5,838 nt of DNA from an uncultured Clostridia bacterium (GCA_946487985.1 CAMLUY010000065.1:1-5838), one strand, 5' to 3'. Positions 1-5,730 are shown, counted from the first letter of the stretch. A program made the numbers and translations. Notes: generated from the sequence alone by a model not told the origin.

Positions 1-66
1 CAAATGCAACGGACTGTAAATCCGTCGACTACGTCTTCGATGGTTCGAATCCATCTCTGCCCACCA
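1..66 (+). tRNA. tRNA-Tyr (anticodon GTA), 5' end cut off by the window
   Basis: This is the 3' part of a tyrosine tRNA that decodes UAU/UAC. The anticodon arm is a 5-bp stem, ACGGA (9-13) with TCCGT (21-25), around loop CTGTAAA, which puts anticodon GTA at 16-18. A 13-base variable arm (26-38) can fold as GAC/GTC, as expected of a class II tRNA such as bacterial tRNA-Tyr. The T arm is GATGG, loop TTCGAAT, CCATC (39-55). The 3' acceptor strand TCTGCCC (56-62), discriminator A63 and an encoded CCA (64-66) complete the molecule. About 20 bases, holding the 5' acceptor strand and most of the D arm, lie outside the window. Identity is secure from the anticodon together with the long variable arm. 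Confidence 0.95.
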
Positions 67-98
67 AATAACAAAGAAATTTATATCTAGCCGTTTGT

Positions 99-126
99 TT
101 GACATTCAAAATACAATATATACGAT
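99..126 (+). promoter_or_regulatory. Possible sigma-A promoter just upstream of a terminator hairpin
   Basis: A perfect TTGACA (99-104) is followed after 16 bases by TACGAT (121-126, 4 of 6 matches to TATAAT). Transcription would start near 133, only about ten bases before the hairpin at 144-173, so the product would be a transcript of about 40 bases. The -35 match is excellent and the -10 only fair. In sequence this AT-rich, a chance match remains possible. Confidence 0.35.
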
Positions 127-143
127 TTTAAAAGCTTATTTGC

Positions 144-173
144 AAAAAGGGAAGAATAATTTCTTCCCTTTTT
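144..173 (+). terminator. Intrinsic terminator downstream of tRNA-Tyr
   Basis: A 12-bp perfect stem, AAAAAGGGAAGA (144-155) with TCTTCCCTTTTT (162-173), closes a 6-base loop and ends in five T residues. It is the natural end of the tRNA transcript, whose CCA lies about 80 bases upstream. The run of A on the other arm would also let it work on the minus strand, but no minus-strand gene reads into it. Confidence 0.85.
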
Positions 174-260
174 GTCACGATTAAAAAGCTCTCTCATTTG
201 ATTATTGTTTATTAATTCAAATTTTAAAGCAACTTTTTTGTTTGTAATATTCAAATGAGT

Positions 261-269
261 TGGTAAAAT
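261..269 (+). promoter_or_regulatory. Extended -10 promoter for the SDR gene
   Basis: TGG followed by TAAAAT (261-269) is an extended -10 element (TGN plus a 5-of-6 match). The -35 is weak: TTTGTA at 241-246 with a 17-base spacer, in an AT-rich tract that includes six T residues at 234-239. Predicted initiation near 276 gives a leader of about 33 bases before the ATG at 309. It is the only reasonable promoter between the terminator at 144-173 and the gene. Confidence 0.5.
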
Positions 270-308
270 TAAATAGTTGTGCTAGAATGGTATTGTAATG
301 GTGAGTTT

Positions 309-1043
309 ATGTTAAGAAAGACAGTTCTGATTACAGGAGCTACTGGCGGCATAGGAAGCGCTTTGGTGAAAAAATTTGCAGAAGCCGGATACAACATTAT
401 TGCAACGTATAATAATGGAGATATTACACATCTGCAAAATATTTGCAAGAAATGCGAAGTTGATTTGCAATCGGTTAAAATTGACTTTGCCAAAGTCGGC
501 ATAGCAGAAAATATGCTGACAAAAGTAATAGCAGACCAACCTGCGCTGCAATGTGTAATATGCAATGCTGGTATCAGCCTTGGTGAAAAAATGTTGATTG
601 ATACCAGCCTTGATGAAATTAATAGCATTATCAATGTAAATTTGACAAGTGTGATTTTGTGCAATAAGATAGCCGCAAAGCATTTTCTTGGTCAAAAATC
701 AGGGAATATTATCAATATTGCATCAATCTATGGCATATATGGAGGTTCATGCGAAGCTGTGTACTCTGCAAGCAAGGCAGGTGTGATTGGTCTAAGCAAG
801 GCGCTTGCTGATGAGCTTGGACCATATGTGCGTGTGAACGCCATTGCACCTGGATACATTCAGACAGCAATGACCGAGGGATACAGCGAGCAGGAACAGG
901 CAGAGATTAAAAACCGCACTCCTTTATGCAGGCTGGGCAAGCCTGAAAGCGTTGCTGACGCGGCACTGTTCTTATCAAGCGACGAGGCAAGTTTTATTAC
1001 AGGTCAAGTACTTGAAGTAAGTGGCGGTGCAATTAAGTTTTAA
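309..1043 (+). CDS. SDR-family NAD(P)-dependent oxidoreductase, FabG-like; candidate EF-P 5-aminopentanone reductase (YmfI type)
   Basis: This is a 244-residue classical short-chain dehydrogenase/reductase, a cytosolic enzyme with a Rossmann fold. Visible motifs are the cofactor-binding TGATGGIG (9-16), CNAG (85-88), catalytic Asn111, catalytic Ser139, and Tyr152-x3-Lys156 in VYSASKAG. The C-terminal ITGQ...VSGG segment (230-240) is typical of FabG-like enzymes, and the length fits that family. The segment before the active-site Tyr reads GGSCEAVYSASK. To my recollection, a Ser-Cys-Glu at this point marks the Bacillus YmfI group, which reduces the 5-aminopentanone group on elongation factor P, rather than fatty-acid FabG; no efp or fab gene is in view to decide. 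I chose the ATG at 309 because GGTGA (300-304) lies four bases upstream and the product begins MLRKTVLITG, as SDRs do. An in-frame GTG at 279 would add ten atypical residues and sits at the predicted transcription start. The gene stands alone, between its own promoter and a terminator overlapping its stop codon. Confidence 0.92.
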   Translation: MLRKTVLITGATGGIGSALVKKFAEAGYNIIATYNNGDITHLQNICKKCEVDLQSVKIDFAKVGIAENMLTKVIADQPALQCVICNAGISLGEKMLIDTSLDEINSIINVNLTSVILCNKIAAKHFLGQKSGNIINIASIYGIYGGSCEAVYSASKAGVIGLSKALADELGPYVRVNAIAPGYIQTAMTEGYSEQEQAEIKNRTPLCRLGKPESVADAALFLSSDEASFITGQVLEVSGGAIKF

Positions 1044-1075
1044 AAAATACATTTGCAAAGGCAAATGTATTTTTT
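1042..1075. terminator. Bidirectional terminator between convergent transcripts
   Basis: A perfect 15-bp stem, AAAAAATACATTTGC (1042-1056) with its complement (1061-1075), closes a four-base AAAG loop. Six A on one arm and six T on the other give a U-tract in both directions. It begins inside the SDR stop codon and lies 31 bases beyond the stop of the DivIVA-like gene on the other strand. It therefore ends both the + strand SDR transcript and the minus-strand lgt operon. Confidence 0.9.
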
Positions 1076-1106
1076 GTCTGTCAAAGTATTATTCAAACGC
1101 AAACAA

Positions 1107-1895
1107 TCAATCATCAAAATGATAATCATCTTTATTTGGAATATTGTTCTCATCATTAAAGAAATCAAATGCTTTCATGATTTCGCTTAAATCATCAACA
1201 GGATTGACAGCTTCTTTCAAATCAAAACCGGTAGAATGAATTTTTAAAGATTTTGGCTGCTCCTCTTCTGGCTTGCTGGAAAGGAATTGATCTACCAAGC
1301 TTTCCCCTGATGCAGAATCGCTTTTGGCAAGTTCATCTGCGCAAACAGGTTTGATAAAACTTGAAATATCGCGATCAACAGACCGCTCTATCTTTATTTC
1401 ACGAGGATTTTCTTGAACTTTCTTTTCTTGCATTTTGGAAAGAAGGATTCTCATTGGATCTATTTCTCCACCTGCACTGACAGGCTCATTTTTGTACGCC
1501 TCTGTCGTAGACAAAACAGTTTCGATTGCAGCTGAAAGTTTTTTATATGAGCTGTTCAATAATATGCCAGGATTTTTTATGTTTAATTCTTCCAAAAATG
1601 ATTGGAGGTTTTGATAAATCATACGCAGCTGTTCACCGCGAAGTATCTCTATATTGCGGTTGCCCTCTGCCTCTTCCTTTTTAAATGACTCTAACGCTGA
1701 CATTATCGTCTTTTCCCGTCCTGCAATTTCCATTGCTTTATTTTTCCATGCTAGGGCTTTTTTCTCTGCATCAAGGACATGAAGTTTTTCGTCCATGAGC
1801 AATTTTTCGTAACTGGCTTTTAGATCTGAAATGTATTTATCAACCTCAAACTTATTGTAGCCGTTGCTTTCGTTTGAAAACGCTTGTTCTTCCAC
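1107..1895 (-). CDS. DivIVA-domain coiled-coil protein (probable polar/septal scaffold)
   Basis: A 262-residue acidic, soluble protein. Residues 6-25 (F-S-N-E-S-N-G-Y-N-K-F-E-V-D-K-Y-I) match the N-terminal DivIVA lipid-binding signature, in which Gly-Tyr-Asp/Asn-x-x-Glu-Val-Asp is the core. A charged, heptad-like coiled coil follows over about residues 20-105, then a probably disordered Lys/Glu-rich middle (140-220). The last 40 residues hold a compact motif, FDLKEAVNPVDDLSEIMKAF, that looks conserved and may bind a partner (inference). DivIVA family members sense membrane curvature and recruit division or wall-growth proteins. The start is GTG at 1895: GGAGG (1900-1904) precedes it by four bases and lies in the 11-base gap after the upstream stop codon. 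An ATG at 1928 would overlap the upstream gene and has no such site. It is last in the lgt operon. Family membership is fairly sure; the exact role is unknown. Confidence 0.8.
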   Translation of the reverse strand: MEEQAFSNESNGYNKFEVDKYISDLKASYEKLLMDEKLHVLDAEKKALAWKNKAMEIAGREKTIMSALESFKKEEAEGNRNIEILRGEQLRMIYQNLQSFLEELNIKNPGILLNSSYKKLSAAIETVLSTTEAYKNEPVSAGGEIDPMRILLSKMQEKKVQENPREIKIERSVDRDISSFIKPVCADELAKSDSASGESLVDQFLSSKPEEEQPKSLKIHSTGFDLKEAVNPVDDLSEIMKAFDFFNDENNIPNKDDYHFDD

Positions 1896-1906
1896 AAATC
1901 CTCCGA

Positions 1907-2392
1907 TTAAACTGCAATATATCTGCAAACTAATAATAGCACACTTGCAAGTATGATTGCAAGAAAAATCCAGATTGAAATTATATTTAGTAGATAAAAG
2001 AAAAGAGCAATATCAGAAAAAATTAGCGAAAGAGAAAGAATTTTATGAAAGGATTGGTCAAAAAAATGTCCCGTGAAATATGAGGCAAGCACGAAGGCAA
2101 AAAGCATAAAAATCGATATATAGTTTTCTATATGCAAACCTTGACAGTATATATAGAAAATTCCTATAAAAAGAAGCAGCACTCCAAAATAGCAAGAAGA
2201 GTCAACACGAAACAGTGCGCTTCTGATAATTTGATGAAGCCCCATAAAAATACAAAAGGTAAAGAACCAAAGATTGTAGTCCTTGATAAGTAAAAAAGAT
2301 ATCAAGCAGCTTGCGACAAAAAACAAAGCGTTCAAAATAAAAGACAACTTTAAAATGGTTGTCTTTTTGATTGTAAGTATTCGTCCGTTCAT
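1907..2392 (-). CDS. Polytopic membrane protein of unknown function
   Basis: I do not recognise this 161-residue protein. It is strongly hydrophobic, with five or six likely membrane helices at about residues 14-37, 41-59, 68-85, 90-110, 117-136 and 138-157. The loops are short, and positive charges (Arg4, Lys9, Lys10, Lys15) near the N-terminus suggest that end is cytoplasmic. No catalytic or transporter motif is visible. It begins 34 bases after the lgt stop and ends 11 bases before the DivIVA-like gene, so it is very likely co-transcribed with both. No ribosome binding site precedes the ATG: the upstream sequence is only A and T for some 18 bases. A terminator-like hairpin lies over codons 9-18 (2339-2368), so a later start cannot be excluded. 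A role beside its neighbours, such as a membrane partner of the DivIVA-like protein, is only a guess from gene order. Confidence 0.7.
   Translation of the reverse strand: MNGRILTIKKTTILKLSFILNALFFVASCLISFLLIKDYNLWFFTFCIFMGLHQIIRSALFRVDSSCYFGVLLLFIGIFYIYCQGLHIENYISIFMLFAFVLASYFTGHFFDQSFHKILSLSLIFSDIALFFYLLNIISIWIFLAIILASVLLLVCRYIAV
2339..2368 (-). other. Terminator-like hairpin inside the start of the membrane-protein gene
   Basis: A 10-bp inverted repeat, AAAAGACAAC (2339-2348) with GTTGTCTTTT (2358-2367), encloses nine bases. Read on the minus strand, the direction of the operon, the stem is followed by TTTTATTTTG. It covers about codons 9-18 of the membrane protein and lies between lgt and the DivIVA-like gene. 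It could weaken expression of the distal genes (attenuation), or be chance in AT-rich coding sequence. Confidence 0.3.
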
Positions 2393-2426
2393 AATTATAT
2401 TATTATTTTTTTAGCGCTGTTTTATT

Positions 2427-3482
2427 CTATTTTTTCTTTGTTGAATTGTCTTTTTTGTCAAAATTTGTTGTTTTGTCCTGCTGCTCTTCATTTTTATCCT
2501 CTTTATCCTCAACCACACTATTCGAATTTACAGGAACGTCATGAATTTCAGATGTAATTTCTTTATCCTGATTGGGCTCTGTTTGCACAGTTTGTTGGAT
2601 ATTTTGCTTATTAGCTTTCTTTTCAGCGCGCGCTTTTGCCCGGTCGTTCTTTCTGTTCTGCTCAGCTTCATTTCGAGCGAGAATCATTCCACGGTAGTCT
2701 ATTTCGGACATATTTTTTACTTTACCTTTACGATGCAAAATATACATTGTCAAAATGAGTGCAATTCCTGCAATGATGAGTATAATGCTGAGTAGCTGCG
2801 ATACCTTTATTGCACCAAGATAAAGGCTGTCGCCACGAAGTGCCTCAATCCATGCACGGCCAACGCCATAGCCAATAAAATACAAGCCAACAATGCTTCC
2901 CCGTTGTTTTACCCAGCCTTTTCGCAATATAAGCATCAGTGCGATAAACAGCAGCAAATCCCACAGGCTTTCATAGAACATTGTTGACAAGTGCCATGTT
3001 CCTCCAATTTGTGTCGACAATGGGAACCATTGAAGTGACGGGTCAGTTACCTCTATGCCATAGCAGCACTGTGAAAAATAGCAGCCGATTCGCCCGATTG
3101 ACTGGCCTAGTATCAGGCTTGGCGCAGCAATATCGCCGACGTCAAGGAAGTTGTGTTTGTGTATAAAGCAGAACAGCATTACTCCTATTGCACCGCCTAT
3201 TACTCCACCATAGATGGCCATACCACCATCCCAAATGCGCAGAATTTCAACGAACGAGAAAGACTGATCTGCAAAAATGACGTAGTAAATGCGAGCGCCT
3301 ATTACAGCTAGTGGCAACACATAGCAGGCAAGCAAAATGATATCGTCAGTGCGTAAGCCTCGGAGCTTGGCATTTTTGCAAGCGACAAATACGCCAAGAG
3401 CCATTGCAACGGCTATAATAAAACCGTAATAGGCAATGTCTAGGCCAAATATAGTAAAATGATCTTCATAAAATCCAAACAT
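2427..3482 (-). CDS. lgt: Prolipoprotein diacylglyceryl transferase (Lgt) with long charged C-terminal tail
   Basis: Lgt is an integral membrane enzyme. It moves the diacylglyceryl group of phosphatidylglycerol to the lipobox cysteine of prolipoproteins, the first step of lipoprotein maturation. Family landmarks are the early AYYG (18-20), WDGGMAIYGG (84-93), the signature GRIGCYFSQCCYG (130-142), FYESLWD (169-175), YGVGRAWIE (205-213) and LRGDS (215-219), with about seven membrane helices over residues 1-252. Arg131, Arg209 and Glu213 align with E. coli Arg143, Arg239 and Glu243. Tyr91, Cys134 and Cys139 stand where E. coli has His103, Asn146 and Glu151. Residues 254-351 form a polar, Lys/Glu/Gln-rich tail not found in typical Lgt (about 260-290 residues). 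I start at ATG 3482: the 12 extra codons back to a TTG at 3518 coincide with a consensus promoter. First gene of the operon with the membrane protein and the DivIVA-like protein. Confidence 0.93.
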   Translation of the reverse strand: MFGFYEDHFTIFGLDIAYYGFIIAVAMALGVFVACKNAKLRGLRTDDIILLACYVLPLAVIGARIYYVIFADQSFSFVEILRIWDGGMAIYGGVIGGAIGVMLFCFIHKHNFLDVGDIAAPSLILGQSIGRIGCYFSQCCYGIEVTDPSLQWFPLSTQIGGTWHLSTMFYESLWDLLLFIALMLILRKGWVKQRGSIVGLYFIGYGVGRAWIEALRGDSLYLGAIKVSQLLSIILIIAGIALILTMYILHRKGKVKNMSEIDYRGMILARNEAEQNRKNDRAKARAEKKANKQNIQQTVQTEPNQDKEITSEIHDVPVNSNSVVEDKEDKNEEQQDKTTNFDKKDNSTKKK

Positions 3483-3488
3483 ATATTT

Positions 3489-3518
3489 ATTATAGGACCG
3501 CGAACGAGCAAATGTCAA
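3489..3518 (-). promoter_or_regulatory. Consensus sigma-A promoter abutting lgt (leaderless start)
   Basis: Read on the minus strand, a perfect TTGACA (3518-3513) is followed by 18 bases and a perfect TATAAT (3494-3489). Six bases, AAATAT, then lead to the lgt ATG at 3482. Initiation six or seven bases past the -10 box would fall on or next to the A of the ATG, so no room is left for a ribosome binding site and none is visible. This is the promoter of the lgt, membrane protein and DivIVA-like operon. Confidence 0.85.
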
Positions 3519-3538
3519 CCTTTTATTATTCTGATACG

Positions 3539-3585
3539 AAAAAACTCATCTTTATGTGCATAGTTACATATAAGATGAGTTTTTT
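3539..3585. terminator. Bidirectional terminator after the BspA-like gene
   Basis: A long stem, AAAAAACTCATCTT (3539-3552) with AAGATGAGTTTTTT (3572-3585), extends inward past one bulged T through TATGT/ACATA to a small loop. On the minus strand it follows the stop of the BspA-like gene by about 60 bases and ends in six T. It lies just upstream of the lgt promoter and so insulates the two units. The symmetric A/T tails make it usable on either strand. Confidence 0.88.
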
Positions 3586-3643
3586 AAGAATGTATTTTTG
3601 CTCCGACAACAGGAAAACAAGTATAGATGACCAGCAAATATAA

Positions 3644-5719
3644 TTACAGCGCTAGGTATTTTCTATAACCTGTCATATCTGTTTGATCTTCAATGAATAT
3701 GTTTGCAAAAGCCTCTGGCAGTGACGACGCTGCGCTTTCTGAAACATAAACTGTTGTGGCATTGTTGAGCAATAGTCCAACTGCACTTTTGCTTGACAGC
3801 ATTGCTGCAACAGACGAACTTTCAACAATTACCGTTGTCAAATTGGTGCAGCGGCTGAAAGCGTAACCTTTAATGGTCGTCACACTGGCTGGAATGGTTA
3901 CACTCGAAAACATTGAACCCGCTAAGGAATAATCACCAATAGTATTCACTGTATTTGGAATAATAAAGCTTTCATTGTTGGTGTTACCATTTGGGTATTG
4001 TAAAAGTTCGGTAACCGCCGCATTATACAGCACTCCATCAATTGTTTTATAATAGGCATTGTCAATACTGATTGAATTGACAGTAGTATATGCAAATATA
4101 CCAGAACCAATACTTGTAATCGATGATGGAAGCACTATATCACCTGAAAGACCTGAGTTGTAAAATGCAAAATTTCCTATTGATTGCAGATTTTCTGGCA
4201 GCACAACAGATTGTAAAGACGCTGCACCGAAAAAGCCGTGGGCTTGAATGTCTTTCACTGTCGATGACAAAGTGAAAGATGTGGTGTCGCTCCCAGCTGG
4301 ATAGTGGATCAGATTTGTCTTTGATTTATTATACAGTACACCATTTTCACTCATGTATGCAGAATTGCTTGGGTCGACATTAAATGCACTGAACATACAT
4401 TGTGCAAATACGCCTGCCCCCATACTTGTTAAACTTGCTGGAATTGACAAATCGCCATTCAAATTGCTGCAACCGAAAAAGACTTCGGTGCCCATAGTTG
4501 TCAGGTATGGAGAAAGGGTCAGTGTGCCGCGAAGCCCTGTGCAAGCGCGGAATGCACTTTGATCTATTGTCAAAACCTCATTTGGAACAACAAAGTTTGT
4601 AGTAGATTTTGACCTCGGATATGCAAGCAGCCTGGTCATATCTTTGCTGTAAAGCACGCCGTCAACAGCGGTGAAATATTGGCTGCCCGCGTCAACGGTA
4701 AATTCAGTCAATCCAAGAAGTATTACAGACATTTTGCCTATATAACTTACACTTGCTGGGATGTTCAGTGTACCAGATATTGAATAGCAATTATAGAAAG
4801 CGCTATCACCTATTGTTGTTAGAGTGTCAGGCAATACGATATCCGTTAGGCGCGAGCAATAATGGAAAGCATTTTCTCCAATTTCGGTTAGACCTTCTGG
4901 CAGATTGATGGTTGTTAGGTTGGAACAGTTTTGAAAAGCGCTGCTGCCAATTGATGTGATTGTGTCTGGCAGGGTTACAGTTGTGATGTTTGTATTATTT
5001 GTAAAAATGTTGTCACCAACTGATGTCACGGTATAATCGTCGCCATCGACAAGCTCTCCGTCAACGATTGAGAATGAACCAGGAATGACTACATTTGACT
5101 CGCTGCCTGTGTAACTGTCTATTGTGATGTTGTTGCCCTCTGTAATTATGTAGTCCGCTTTTGACGAGTCAAAGGCTTGTTCAAAGGTAAGCAGAATGTT
5201 TGAAAGGTCAAAGCTTTGACCATCATATACATTGACTTCGAGGACTATTGTGCCACTCAGCGGCGTTGAGTCGTTTCTGTCTATCGGCGTCACTGTGCCC
5301 TTTGCAATTTTTTCGCTGCCTGGGTCAAGAGAAAACTCGACGCTGGGAACAGGGCTACCCGACCATGAGGCCGTGACTGTGTATGGCACTGTCTGCCCAT
5401 CGACAATCAGGTTGATAATGTCAAAGTAAAGCACAAAGGTGCCTGTTGTATTGATGTCGAAATTTGCATTTGCAAGGTTGAGATTGAAACCATCATTGAT
5501 ATAGCCCTTGCGAAATCCTGGCACGGTTTGAGGAGTTTCGCTCATACTTTGTTGCAAACGCACATCGTTGACATAAAGGGTCTTATTTGGTATATCAAAA
5601 TTGACATTTCCCTGCATAACGATATTTTGCTGTGTTGCCGCAATTACACCCACAACAAACATGCCGATAGCAATTAGCATTCCCACAACACATGTAATAA
5701 GTTTGACTTTTGCGCTCAC
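3644..5719 (-). CDS. BspA-like leucine-rich-repeat surface protein
   Basis: A 691-residue exported protein. Residues 1-5 are a short basic n-region, and residues 6-28 are a hydrophobic segment ending VIAAT, either a signal peptide (possible cleavage after Ala27 or Ala28) or an uncleaved anchor. Residues 30-185 look like an all-beta domain that I do not recognise. From about 190 to the end are treponemal/BspA-type repeats of the form L-P-x-x-L-x-x-I-G-x-x-A-F-x-x-C-x-x-L, first clear at 248-314. In three places the motif DGVLY or NGVLY followed by a YP pair (353, 459, 561) marks a longer repeat of about 104 residues. BspA-type proteins act in adhesion to host proteins and other bacteria; that role is inferred here from family. 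There is no LPXTG sorting signal; the C-terminus is simply GYRKYLAL. The start is GTG at 5719, five bases after AGGAGG (5725-5730). It has its own promoter and terminator, so it is transcribed alone. Confidence 0.87.
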   Translation of the reverse strand: MSAKVKLITCVVGMLIAIGMFVVGVIAATQQNIVMQGNVNFDIPNKTLYVNDVRLQQSMSETPQTVPGFRKGYINDGFNLNLANANFDINTTGTFVLYFDIINLIVDGQTVPYTVTASWSGSPVPSVEFSLDPGSEKIAKGTVTPIDRNDSTPLSGTIVLEVNVYDGQSFDLSNILLTFEQAFDSSKADYIITEGNNITIDSYTGSESNVVIPGSFSIVDGELVDGDDYTVTSVGDNIFTNNTNITTVTLPDTITSIGSSAFQNCSNLTTINLPEGLTEIGENAFHYCSRLTDIVLPDTLTTIGDSAFYNCYSISGTLNIPASVSYIGKMSVILLGLTEFTVDAGSQYFTAVDGVLYSKDMTRLLAYPRSKSTTNFVVPNEVLTIDQSAFRACTGLRGTLTLSPYLTTMGTEVFFGCSNLNGDLSIPASLTSMGAGVFAQCMFSAFNVDPSNSAYMSENGVLYNKSKTNLIHYPAGSDTTSFTLSSTVKDIQAHGFFGAASLQSVVLPENLQSIGNFAFYNSGLSGDIVLPSSITSIGSGIFAYTTVNSISIDNAYYKTIDGVLYNAAVTELLQYPNGNTNNESFIIPNTVNTIGDYSLAGSMFSSVTIPASVTTIKGYAFSRCTNLTTVIVESSSVAAMLSSKSAVGLLLNNATTVYVSESAASSLPEAFANIFIEDQTDMTGYRKYLAL

Positions 5720-5724
5720 CTTCT

Positions 5725-5730
5725 CCTCCT
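5725..5730 (-). promoter_or_regulatory. Ribosome binding site of the BspA-like gene
   Basis: AGGAGG on the minus strand lies five bases before the GTG at 5719. It is a full Shine-Dalgarno match and fixes the non-ATG start codon. Confidence 0.9.

Noticed and set aside
279..308. GTG start at 279 extending the SDR by ten residues
   Set aside because: The extension does not resemble SDR N-termini, overlaps the predicted transcription start, and the ATG at 309 has a GGTGA site and gives the usual N-terminus.
1..308. tRNA 3' end as an attachment site for an integrated element
   Set aside because: No integrase, direct repeat of the tRNA 3' end or foreign-looking gene follows; the neighbouring genes look chromosomal.
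269..695. Minus-strand open frames under the SDR gene
   Set aside because: They are antisense to a clearly conserved enzyme, lack ribosome binding sites and show no recognisable protein character.
1896..1928. ATG start at 1928 for the DivIVA-like gene
   Set aside because: It would overlap the upstream gene and swallow the GGAGG site; the GTG at 1895 follows that site and begins close to the DivIVA signature.
2394..2399. TATAAT just before the membrane-protein ATG as its own promoter
   Set aside because: No -35 match lies at 16-19 bases, and initiation would fall inside the reading frame; the tract is simply A/T-rich.
2541..3166. Plus-strand open frames opposite lgt
   Set aside because: Antisense shadows of a well-supported gene, with no start signals.
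3483..3518. TTG start at 3518 for lgt
   Set aside because: The extra codons are exactly the -35, spacer and -10 of a consensus promoter, with no ribosome binding site upstream.
4353..5429. Plus-strand open frames opposite the BspA-like gene
   Set aside because: Antisense to a continuous repeat protein, with no ribosome binding sites or promoter.
5680..5719. Lipobox-like LITC at residues 7-10 of the BspA-like protein
   Set aside because: Only six residues precede it and the hydrophobic core follows rather than precedes the Cys, so this is not a lipoprotein signal despite lgt being nearby.
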